Below, piece by piece: positions 53,267 through 61,490 of a DNA stretch of 64,000 nt. Positions within the stretch are counted from its first letter, which is position 1. Each line of letters opens with the position of its first letter. The notes below the pieces were generated by a model, which saw only the letters and a program-made list of their open reading frames with translations, did no database searches and was not told the DNA's origin. This DNA is from Palsa-1033 sp963735455 (GTDB lineage: Bacteria; Chloroflexota; Limnocylindria; Limnocylindrales; CSP1-4). The position numbers and the translations under genes were made by a program. The stretch is taken from positions 248,001 through 312,000 of the forward strand of contig CAVTKZ010000002.1 in the NCBI GenBank assembly GCA_963735455.1, given 5' to 3'.

Positions 53267-53986
53267 TCAGCCGGCCCCGGGGCTGACCCGGTAGCCAACG
53301 CCGGGCTCGGGCACGATCAGGCCCGCCAGGCGACCGTCCGGGTCGGCCCGCCGGATCTTGCGCCGGATCTGGCCGACATAGACGTGGACGTAGTGCGCCT
53401 CGTCGCCGTAGGCCGGGCCCCACACCGCCCGCAGGAGCCGGCCGTAGGTCACGAGCTGGCCGGCGTGCTCGACCAGGACCTGCAGGACCTCGAACTCGAG
53501 CGGAGTCAGGTGGATCGGGCGGCCGGCGACGAGGACCGTATGGCCGGCTCGATCGAGCTCGAGCGCCGCGATCCGGATCACGCCCGGCTCGTCGGGATCG
53601 GCCCCGGGCGGCGCCGAGCGGCGCAGGACTGCGCTGATCCGGGCCTGCAGCTCGGCCATCCCGAAGGGCTTGGCCAGGTAGTCGTCGGCGCCGGCCTCCA
53701 GGGCCAGGACCTTGTCCACCTCGCGATCTCGGGCCGAGAGGACGAGGATCGGCGTCGTCCCGGCCGCCCGGACGCGCTCGACGACGACCAGTCCGTCACG
53801 ATCGGGCAGGCCCAGGTCGAGCAGGATCAGGTCGGGCCTCGCCGTGGCAAAGCGGTCCAGGGCCCCAGCGGCGTCGGCCGCCTCGGTCACCTGGTAGCCA
53901 TGGTGCTCAAGCAGGCTGGCGACCTGGTGGCGCGTCTCGGCGTCGTCCTCCACGAGCAGGATCGAAGCCAGCGGCCCGTCGATCAC
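53267..53986 (-). CDS. kdpE: KdpE-like OmpR-family response regulator
   Basis: 239 residues from GTG 53986, overlapping the kinase stop (GTGA). The receiver has ILLVEDDAETR, LILLDLGLPDRDGL with the Asp, LVLSARD and KPFGMAEL. The winged-helix output has LTPLEFEVLQVLVEHAGQLVT, VHVYVGQIRRKIR and GVGYRV. The kinase upstream should phosphorylate it, and the likely targets are the TTGAG-repeat promoters just downstream and at kimA. Confidence 0.92.
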   Translation of the reverse strand: MIDGPLASILLVEDDAETRHQVASLLEHHGYQVTEAADAAGALDRFATARPDLILLDLGLPDRDGLVVVERVRAAGTTPILVLSARDREVDKVLALEAGADDYLAKPFGMAELQARISAVLRRSAPPGADPDEPGVIRIAALELDRAGHTVLVAGRPIHLTPLEFEVLQVLVEHAGQLVTYGRLLRAVWGPAYGDEAHYVHVYVGQIRRKIRRADPDGRLAGLIVPEPGVGYRVSPGAG

Positions 53987-55556
53987 GCGGCCGACCTCAG
54001 CTCGAGGTCCATGGCCAGGCCGCCGAGCTCGGACGGCCGGGCGTTGATTCGGCCGCCCATCGTCTCGACGAGGCCGCGCACGACCGCCAGGCCGAGTCCC
54101 GTCCCGCGCCGGGCGCCCTCGCCCATCCGGGGCACCCGGTAGAACTTCTCGAACAGGTGGGGCAGGGCATCGGCGGGCACGCCCGGCCCGGCGTCCTCGA
54201 TCGTCAGCCCGATTCGGCCGCCGCCCAGGTCGCGGGCGGAGATCCGGACGGCCACCCCCGGTCCGGCATAGCGGGCGGTGTTCTCGAGCAGGTTGGTCAG
54301 GACCTGGTCGATGAAGACCTCGTCGATGTCGACCGGCGGCAGGCCGGCCGGGATGTCGACCTCGATCGGGCGGGCGCCGAGGATCAGCTGGAGCCGCTCG
54401 AGGACATCCGGGACGAGGTCCTCGAGGGGGAAGGCCGAGTGGCGGGCGACGAGGCCGCCGGCCTCGATCCGGCTCAGGTCGAGGATGTTCGAGACCAGTC
54501 GATTCAGGCGGTCCGCCTCGCGGTCGATCGATGCCGCGGTCGCCCGCTCGTCTTCGGGCGACCAGTCGACCGAGGGATCCATCAGGCTGCCCGCCGCGGC
54601 CCGGATCGAGGCCAGCGGGGTGCGCAGGTCGTGGGAGACCGAATCGAGCAGGGCGCTCTTGAGGGCGTCGCTCCGGCGGGCAACCTCCACGCTCATCGCC
54701 TCTCGGACCAGGCGATCCCGTTCGAGCGCCCGGCCGAGCTGGTCGGCGGCCGCCGCCAGGACCCGCGTCTCGGGCCGCTCGGGCAGGCCGGCCTGGCGCG
54801 TCCGGCGGGACCAGATGGAGCCCAGCGTCGTGCCGTTCGAGGTGATCACGACGCGCAGGGTGATCTCGGCCGGGGAGGCCCCCTGGCCGCCGTTGGGCAG
54901 GCCGCTCGGGGCGTGGACCTTGACCCATTGAGCGGGCACGTCGCCGGGCATCCGGCGCAGGACGAAATGGACCGGCGGCGGGACGGGCGGCGGTGGCGGA
55001 CCGCTGTCGGCCGCGACCCGCTCCGGGCTGCCGGCAGTCGCGATCCCGATCCAGACCCGCTCCATCCGGGTCTCCACCCGGAGGAGAGCCGGCGATCACG
55101 ACCATCGCCGGAGCCGGCCGACTGGGCGCTGGCCAGCTCGCGGCTGATCTCGAACAGGGCCCGGGTCACCCGCTCGCGGGTCTCGGCCTCGCGGGCGCGG
55201 TCGCGCTGGGCGCCGGCCAGACGCCCGCAGACGATGCCGACGACGAGCAGCAGGACCAGGTTGAACCACTCCTCGATCGCCGACACGGTCAGCGTGAAGC
55301 GGGGGTCGACGAACAGGAAGTCGTAGAGCAGGAAGGCCGCCACCGATCCGGCGATCGCCGCCCGGGTGCCGAAGACGACCGCCAGGGCCACGACGGCCAG
55401 GAGGTAGGCGGCCGACGGGTTGGCCACCTTGAGCTGGCCCTGGAGGACCGCCACCAGGCCGGTCACGAGGGCCAGTGCCACGACCTCGCCAAGGACGACG
55501 ATCCCCGTCCGGCGGGTGGCAAAGCGGCGCAGGGCGAGCTCTCCCCGGATCGTCAT
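53983..55556 (-). CDS. KdpD C-terminal-like histidine kinase (DUF4118), frameshifted
   Basis: About 524 residues over two frames. From ATG 55556 come the four closely packed helices of the KdpD membrane domain (SAAYLLAVVALAVVFG, AAFLLYDFLFVDPRFTLTV). The frame breaks near 55085-55100 and resumes through a GAF-like region to LLDSVSHDLRTPLASIRA (phosphorylated His). The ATPase boxes LTNLLENTARYAG, IEDAGPGVP and GTGLGLAVVRGL follow. It lacks the KdpD/USP sensor half, which is a separate gene at 46634. It is a paralogue of the kinase at 58372. Confidence 0.88.
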
Positions 55557-55561
55557 CCCGC

Positions 55562-57568
55562 TCAGAGATCCCGCCGGAAGGGCACCTGGGCGACGAGGAT
55601 GTTCTTGTGGCCCAGGAGCTCGTCGCGAATCCGCCGGGCGTTCTCGTTGAACAGCAGTCGCTCCCAGCGATGGCGGGCGACGTACTCGGGCAGAATCACG
55701 ACGATCAGGTCGTCCTTCGACTGGCGGGCGGTGAACTCGAGGTAGCGCACGAGCGGCCGGACCAGCTTGCGGTAGGGCGACTCGACGATCACCAGGGGGA
55801 TCCCCGGCAGCTGCCGGTTGAACCGTTCGCGGAGCTCCTCGCCGCGCTCCAGGTCGTCGGTGACGTGGACCGCCGTGACGTCCTCGGACATCGTCCGCCC
55901 GAAGCGGATCGCCTGGATCACGTCCCGGGTCACCTCGGGCACCGGTACGATCACGCGCTGGTGGCGGGTCGGCGGCGGGATGATCACCTCGGGCCGGACC
56001 CGGACCTCGAGCCGGCGCCGCTCGTACTGGCCATGGATGAACAGCATCGCCACGACGATCACCGGGATGATCAGGATGATCAGCCAGGCTCCGAGGGCGA
56101 ACTTGGCGATGGCGAAGACGACCGTCACGACCGCCGTGGCGACCGCACCGAAGCCGTTGATCGCGGCACTCCGGCGCCAATCGGGCCCGCGCTCGCGCAG
56201 CCAGTGGCGGACCATGCCCGCCTGGGACAGGGTGATCGAGGTGAACACGCCGATCGCGTAGAGCGGGATCAGGGCGTCGACCGTGCCCCCGAACGCGACC
56301 AGGATCCCGATGGCCAGGATGGCCAGGGCGATGATCCCCGTGCTGAAGGCCAGCCGCTCACCGCGGAAGGCGAAGCCGCTGGGCATGAACCCGTCGCGGG
56401 CCAGGATCGAGGCCAGCCGGGGGAAGTCGGCAAAGCTCGTATTGGCGGCCAGGATCAGGATCCCGGTCGTGGCGAACTGGAGCACGTAGTACAGGGGGCC
56501 GCTGCCGAAGGTGGCCCGGGCGATCTGGGACATCACCGTCTCGTGGTTCGCGGCGGGGACGGCGCCCACGACCCCGGCCAGGATCGAGATCCCCAGGAAC
56601 ATGATCGCCACGAGGGCACCCATCATGGTCAAGGTCAGCCGGGCGTTGGCCGCCTCGGGCCGCTTGAAGGCCGGCACCCCGTTGGAGACCGCCTCGACGC
56701 CGGTGATCGCACTGCAGCCATCGGCGAACGCGCGCATCACGAGCAGGACGCTCAGCGATTCGAGGGGCACGCTGGCGGTCACCACGCCGGTCACGTGGGG
56801 CGCATCGCCGATCAGCGCCCGGCTGATCCCGACCGCGATCAGGGCCAAGGTGGCTACGACGAAGACGTAGGTCGGGATGGCGAAGACGGTCCCGCTCTCG
56901 CGCAGGCCGCGCAGGTTGACCAGCATCACGGCCAGGATCGCCACGGTGCACAGCTCGATCCGGAGCGATTCGAGCGGTCCGGGGAAGGCCGAGATGATCG
57001 CCGCGATGCCCGCCGCGACGCTGACCGAGACGGTCAGGACGTAGTCGGTCAGGAGCGCCGCGGCGGCCACCAGGCCGGCTCGCGAACCCAGGTTCTCCTT
57101 GGCCACGATGTAGCTGCCGCCCCCGTTGGGATAGGCCCGGATCGTCTGGCGGTAGGAGATGACGATGATCCACAGGATCACCACGATGACCATCGAGATC
57201 GGGACCGTCAGCCCGAAGGCCACCGTGCCCGCCCCGAGGAGGGTGAACATCGAGGCCTCGGTGGCGTAGGCCACCGACGAGAGCATGTCACTCGAGAAGA
57301 CCGCCAGGGCCTTCAGCTTGGACAGGCGCTCCTCGCCCTCCTCGTCGGTTGCCAGGATGCGGCCGAAGGCGAGCCGCCGAGCATGGGTGCTCCAGCGCTC
57401 GCCGCGGCGGACCGGGGTGATCGCCTCGCGCTTGGCCGTCACGGTCCCCGGTCCCTCGTACCGGAAATAGGTCGAATGGGGCCGGGCAACCCGAATCCGG
57501 CGATCGGCCAGGTGCCGGCCGGGCATGACCACACCTTCCGGCGTGACCTCGGTCTCCTCGTCGTCCAT
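55562..57568 (-). CDS. kimA: KimA-type high-affinity potassium transporter (APC superfamily)
   Basis: A 668-residue protein. It matches Bacillus KimA (YdaO) along its whole length. KLKALAVFSSDMLSSVAYATE opens helix 1; SYRQTIRAYPNGGGSYIVAKENLG, ALLTDYVLTVSVSVAAGI, ADGCSAITGVEAVSNGVPAFK and LAANTSFADFPRLASILARDGF are the transport core of 12 helices. A C-terminal cytosolic domain of about 170 residues follows. KimA imports K+ with protons and in Bacillus is shut by c-di-AMP. The N-terminal extension of about 60 residues is longer than in B. subtilis. It is transcribed from its own TTGAG-repeat promoter. Confidence 0.88.
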   Translation of the reverse strand: MDDEETEVTPEGVVMPGRHLADRRIRVARPHSTYFRYEGPGTVTAKREAITPVRRGERWSTHARRLAFGRILATDEEGEERLSKLKALAVFSSDMLSSVAYATEASMFTLLGAGTVAFGLTVPISMVIVVILWIIVISYRQTIRAYPNGGGSYIVAKENLGSRAGLVAAAALLTDYVLTVSVSVAAGIAAIISAFPGPLESLRIELCTVAILAVMLVNLRGLRESGTVFAIPTYVFVVATLALIAVGISRALIGDAPHVTGVVTASVPLESLSVLLVMRAFADGCSAITGVEAVSNGVPAFKRPEAANARLTLTMMGALVAIMFLGISILAGVVGAVPAANHETVMSQIARATFGSGPLYYVLQFATTGILILAANTSFADFPRLASILARDGFMPSGFAFRGERLAFSTGIIALAILAIGILVAFGGTVDALIPLYAIGVFTSITLSQAGMVRHWLRERGPDWRRSAAINGFGAVATAVVTVVFAIAKFALGAWLIILIIPVIVVAMLFIHGQYERRRLEVRVRPEVIIPPPTRHQRVIVPVPEVTRDVIQAIRFGRTMSEDVTAVHVTDDLERGEELRERFNRQLPGIPLVIVESPYRKLVRPLVRYLEFTARQSKDDLIVVILPEYVARHRWERLLFNENARRIRDELLGHKNILVAQVPFRRDL

Positions 57569-57651
57569 GCCTTGACCGTAGGTTGGCGGCCCAAGAGGCC
57601 CGCCGTCGAGGAGGGCCGGCCAGCCTCAACAGGCGCTCAAGATTTCCTCAA
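57569..57651 (-). promoter_or_regulatory. kimA promoter with three TTGAG repeats at 11-bp period
   Basis: On the minus strand TTGAG begins at 57651, 57640 and 57629, each 11 bases apart. Twenty-six bases after the last comes CCTCTTGGG (57598-57590), then the kimA ATG at 57568. The first repeat overlaps the last codons of the upstream regulator gene. The layout is the same as at the kdp promoter. Confidence 0.6.
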
Positions 57652-58361
57652 TCCGCCTCGCCGCCGACGTCCGGGAGGGTGACCCGATAGCCAACTCCGG
57701 GCTCGGCCGCGATCACCTCGGGCGCCCCGGCGGCCGCCAGCTTCCGGCGCAGGCGGCTGACATAGACGTGGAGGTAGTGGGCCTCGTCCGAATAGGCCGC
57801 ACCCCACACCGCCCGGAGCAGGCGACCCCGGGTGACGACGCTGCCCGCTCGGCCGAGGAGGACCTTGAGCAGCTCGTATTCGCGCGGGGTGAGGTCGACC
57901 AGCTGCTCCCCGACGTGGACCTCGCGGCGGGCGATGTCGAGGCTCACCGGGCCGACCGTCAGGAGGCCGCCGGCGTCGGCCAGCGGCCCGGCTGCCCGGC
58001 GCAGGAGGGCGGCGATCCGGGCGCGCAGCTCGGCCAGGCCGAAGGGCTTCGTCAGGTAATCGTCGGCGCCCTGCTCGAGGGCCGTCACCCGGTCACCTTC
58101 GTCGCCCCGGGCCGACAGGACCAGGATCGGCGTTGCCGCCTCGCGCCGGACCTGGCGGATCACGGCCAGGCCATCCCGGTCGGGGAGGCCCAGGTCGAGC
58201 AGGATCAGGTCCGGCCGGCGATCCTCCCAGGCGCGCAGCCCGGCGGCGGCCGTGCCCGCCTCGTCGACCTGGTGGCCGTGCCCGACGAGGTTGGCAACCA
58301 GCGCCCGCCGGGTGGGCAGGTCGTCTTCGATCAACAGGAGCAGCGCCCCGCCGTCGGTCAT
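57648..58361 (-). CDS. Second KdpE-like OmpR-family response regulator
   Basis: 237 residues. The receiver motifs are LLIEDDLPTRR, LILLDLGLPDRDGL, LVLSARG and KPFGLAEL. The output motifs are LTPREYELLKVLLGRAGSVVT, LHVYVSRLRRKL and GVGYRV. It is close to the regulator at 53267 across its length, so the two kinase/regulator pairs stem from a duplication. The kinase gene lies 10 bases upstream, and kimA follows. Confidence 0.92.
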   Translation of the reverse strand: MTDGGALLLLIEDDLPTRRALVANLVGHGHQVDEAGTAAAGLRAWEDRRPDLILLDLGLPDRDGLAVIRQVRREAATPILVLSARGDEGDRVTALEQGADDYLTKPFGLAELRARIAALLRRAAGPLADAGGLLTVGPVSLDIARREVHVGEQLVDLTPREYELLKVLLGRAGSVVTRGRLLRAVWGAAYSDEAHYLHVYVSRLRRKLAAAGAPEVIAAEPGVGYRVTLPDVGGEAD

Positions 58362-58371
58362 CGCCGCCTGC

Positions 58372-59916
58372 TCAGCCGCTGCCGGCCAGGCGGAAGGTGA
58401 CCGCCAGCCCGCCCAGCTCGCCGGCTCCGGCCGAGATCGAGGCGCCCATCGCCTCGGTCAGGCCGCGGGCGACGGTCAGGCCGATGCCCAGGCCGTGGCG
58501 CGAGCCGCCCTCGACGCCGCGAGCCCGGTAGAACTTGTCGAAGACATGCTCCAGGGTGGCCCCGCTCAGGCCCGGGCCACTGTCCTCGACGACCAGCTCG
58601 ACCTCCGGCTCGGCCGGTCGCCGGGCGGCCCGGATGAGGATCCGGGCGTCAGGGTCCGAATGGTCGAGGGCGTTCTCGTAGACATTGGTCAGGGCCTGGT
58701 CGAAGAACAGGGCATCAACCAGGACCGGCAGGTCGTCGGGGATGGCCACCTCGACACGGTGCTCGCCGACGCCGGTTCGACCCCGGCGGACGACGGTCTC
58801 GACCAGCTCGCCGAGCTCATGGATGGCGAGGTTCGGCTTCAGCTCGCCGGCCTCGATCCGGCTCAGGTCGAGCAGGCCGTGGACGATCTCGCTGAGACGG
58901 AGCGCTTCGTCATCGATCGTCGTCGCCGACGCCCGGATCGACTCGGGCGACAGCGGGACTCCCTCGTCGAGCAGGCCGCCGGCCAGGGCCCGGATCGTGG
59001 CCAGCGGCGTGCGCAGGTCATGGGAGACCGAGTCGAGCAGGGCGCTCTTCAAGGCGTCGCTCCGGCGGGCGATCTCGGCCGTCGTGGCCACCTCGGCCAG
59101 CCGGTCGCGGCGGAGGGCCAGGCCGAGCTGGTCGGCGGCCAGCGACAGGCTCCGGGTCGCGCCCCGGCCGGGTAATCCGGATTCCTCGGGCGCCGCCGCC
59201 CAGAGCGAACCGAGGACCTCGCCGTCGGCCTCGATCAGGACCCGGAAGAGGGCCGTGAAGCCGCCCTCGGCCGAGCTCTCGTGGGCCCGGATCCACTCGG
59301 CCGGCTCGTCGCCCGGCATCCGGACGAGAATCCAGGGCGTCGTCGCGGCCATCGCCGCGGGCTCAGGGCCCGGCGGGCCGCTGTCGGCAATGAGCGTCTC
59401 ATCGGCCGGAGTTGGCCCGAACGCGATCCAGATCCGCTCCAGGCCGGTCTGGCTGACCAGCCGGCCGAGGATCTCGCCGGCCGCGGCCCCGATCGACGGT
59501 GAGGTCGCCAGTGCCCGGCTGATTCCGAACATCGCCTGCGCCTCGCGGGCCCGCCGGTCGGCCTCGCTGGCCCGCTCGGCCTGGAGCGCCGCCAGGCGCC
59601 CGATCACCACCGCCACGACGAGGAACAGGAGCAGGCTCAGCCACTCCTGGGCGTTGGTCACGTTGAACGTGAAGCGCGGCGCGTCGAACAGGAAGTCGTA
59701 GGCCAGGAAGGCGATCACCGAGGCCAGGACCCCCGACAGGGTCCCGTAGCGGCCGGCGATCGGGACGATCGCCAGGAGGTAGATCGCCGAGGTGTCGGCG
59801 ATGCCCAGCCAGGCCTGCAGCCCGGCCGCCACGACGGTCGCGGCCCCGAGCGCGGCCGCGGCCAGGACGAGGCGGCGGAGGACGTCCTCGGGATCCGGCC
59901 GGGCGGCGCTGATCAT
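58372..59916 (-). CDS. KdpD C-terminal-like histidine kinase (DUF4118-GAF-HisKA-HATPase)
   Basis: 514 residues from ATG 59916. The membrane domain (SAIYLLAIVPIAGRYG, AFLAYDFLFDAPRFTFNV) is DUF4118 as in KdpD. A GAF-like region lies at about residues 140-270. LLDSVSHDLRTPLATIRA has the phospho-His, and LTNVYENALDHS and GIGLTVARGL belong to the ATPase. Like its paralogue it has no N-terminal KdpD/USP domains. It is the intact member of the duplicated pair and is first in its operon, diverging from gadB. Confidence 0.92.
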   Translation of the reverse strand: MISAARPDPEDVLRRLVLAAAALGAATVVAAGLQAWLGIADTSAIYLLAIVPIAGRYGTLSGVLASVIAFLAYDFLFDAPRFTFNVTNAQEWLSLLLFLVVAVVIGRLAALQAERASEADRRAREAQAMFGISRALATSPSIGAAAGEILGRLVSQTGLERIWIAFGPTPADETLIADSGPPGPEPAAMAATTPWILVRMPGDEPAEWIRAHESSAEGGFTALFRVLIEADGEVLGSLWAAAPEESGLPGRGATRSLSLAADQLGLALRRDRLAEVATTAEIARRSDALKSALLDSVSHDLRTPLATIRALAGGLLDEGVPLSPESIRASATTIDDEALRLSEIVHGLLDLSRIEAGELKPNLAIHELGELVETVVRRGRTGVGEHRVEVAIPDDLPVLVDALFFDQALTNVYENALDHSDPDARILIRAARRPAEPEVELVVEDSGPGLSGATLEHVFDKFYRARGVEGGSRHGLGIGLTVARGLTEAMGASISAGAGELGGLAVTFRLAGSG

Positions 59917-60009
59917 CGGCCCATCGTACGGCCGGTCGAAGCGGGCGAGCGCGGTGGTACCGTGCGGATCGGCTCGGCGACTCGCCCCGACCAGCGCCCA
60001 GGAGGACCC

Positions 60010-61392
60010 ATGCGCTCGAACCGACGGCCGGCCGGCCTGGCCGACGACCTGGTGGTCAACCCGATGTTCACCCAGGACACCCAGCAGCGGCCGGTGCCCC
60101 GCGACCGGTTCCCGACCCGCGGGATGCTGCCCGACACGGCCTATCAGCTGATCCACGACGAGCTGCTCCTGGACGGCAACTCGCGCCAGAACGTGGCGAC
60201 CTTCGGGACGACCTGGATGGAGCCCCAGGCCCAGGCCCTGATGGCCGAGACCCTCGACAAGAATATGATCGACAAGGACGAGTATCCCCAGACGGCCGAG
60301 CTCGAGACGCGCTGCGTCCGGATGCTGGCCGACCTGTGGCACGCACCGAGCGTCGGCGTGCCCGGTGTCTCGACTGTCGGCTCGTCGGAGGCGTGCATGC
60401 TCGGCGGCCTGGCCCTCAAGCGTCGCTGGCAGGAGCGCCGGCGGGCAGCCGGCCTGCCGGCCGACCGGCCGAACATGGTCGCCGGGGCGAATGTCCAGGT
60501 GGTCTGGGACAAGTTCTTCAACTACTTCGAGGTCGAGCCCCGGCTCGTCCCGCTCGAGGGCGATCGGCTGCACCTCGGGCCAGCCGAAGCGGTCGCCCTG
60601 TGCGACGAGAACACGATCGGGGTGGTGGGCATCCTGGGCTCGACGATGGACGGCAGCTACGAGCCGATCGCCGAGATCGCCGCGGCCCTGGACGGGCTCC
60701 AGGCCCGGACCGGCCTGGACGTACCGATCCACGTCGATGGCGCCTCGGGGGCGATGGTGGCCCCGTTCCTCGAGCCGGACCTGGCCTGGGACTTCCGCCT
60801 GCCGCGGGTGGCCAGCATCAGCACGTCGGGCCACAAGTACGGCCTGGTCTACCCCGGCGTGGGCTGGGTGATCTGGCGCGACCAGGCGGTCCTGCCCGAG
60901 GACCTTGTCTTCCACGTCAACTACCTGGGCGGGGACATGGGCACCTTCACCCTCAACTTCTCGCGCCCTGGGTCGCAGGTCGTGGCCCAGTACTACTCGT
61001 TCCTGCGCCTGGGCTTCGAAGGCTACCGGCGGGTCCAGCAGACCTGCCGCGAGGTGGCCATCAACCTGGCCGCCAAGATCGCGGCGATCGGCCCGTACGA
61101 GCTCCTGAGCCGAGGCGATCAGCTACCCGTGTTCGCCTTCCGGCTCAAGGACGAGGTGACCAACTTCACGGTCTTCGACGTGTCGCGCCGGATGCGTGAG
61201 CGGGGCTGGCAGGTGCCGGCCTACACGATGCCACCCAACCGTGAAGACCTGGCCGTCCTGCGGGTCGTCGTCCGGAACGGGATGTCGAGCGACCTCGCGG
61301 CCCTCTTCCTGGCCGACCTGCAGCGCTTCACGACCGAGCTCGAGGCCCAGCCCGGCTCGCACGTCGCGCCGGTGGCATCCTTCCGCCACTGA
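60010..61392 (+). CDS. gadB: Glutamate decarboxylase
   Basis: A 460-residue PLP enzyme that converts glutamate to GABA and consumes a proton. ATG 60010 has AGGAGG six bases before it. GTTWMEPQAQALM, NMIDKDEYPQTAELE, TVGSSEACMLGGLALK, IHVDGASGAMVAPF and SISTSGHKYGLVYPGVGW (Lys of the Schiff base) are all diagnostic of bacterial Gad. No GadC antiporter is next to it, so a role in acid resistance is open. It diverges from the potassium-sensing kinase. Confidence 0.95.
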   Translation: MRSNRRPAGLADDLVVNPMFTQDTQQRPVPRDRFPTRGMLPDTAYQLIHDELLLDGNSRQNVATFGTTWMEPQAQALMAETLDKNMIDKDEYPQTAELETRCVRMLADLWHAPSVGVPGVSTVGSSEACMLGGLALKRRWQERRRAAGLPADRPNMVAGANVQVVWDKFFNYFEVEPRLVPLEGDRLHLGPAEAVALCDENTIGVVGILGSTMDGSYEPIAEIAAALDGLQARTGLDVPIHVDGASGAMVAPFLEPDLAWDFRLPRVASISTSGHKYGLVYPGVGWVIWRDQAVLPEDLVFHVNYLGGDMGTFTLNFSRPGSQVVAQYYSFLRLGFEGYRRVQQTCREVAINLAAKIAAIGPYELLSRGDQLPVFAFRLKDEVTNFTVFDVSRRMRERGWQVPAYTMPPNREDLAVLRVVVRNGMSSDLAALFLADLQRFTTELEAQPGSHVAPVASFRH

Positions 61393-61490
61393 GCGGCGCG
61401 GCCGCCGGCCTCGGGTGACCATCGGGGAGGCATCGAAGTACCACCGGAGAGGGGGCCCGGGAGGGGGCCCGGTGGCAGGATCGGCGGGCG

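Noticed and set aside
61440..61475. Short direct repeats (gagggggcccg) before the diguanylate cyclase gene as a CRISPR-like or regulatory array
   Set aside because: Only two adjacent copies of a GC-rich 11-12 bp unit. There are no spacers and no further copies.
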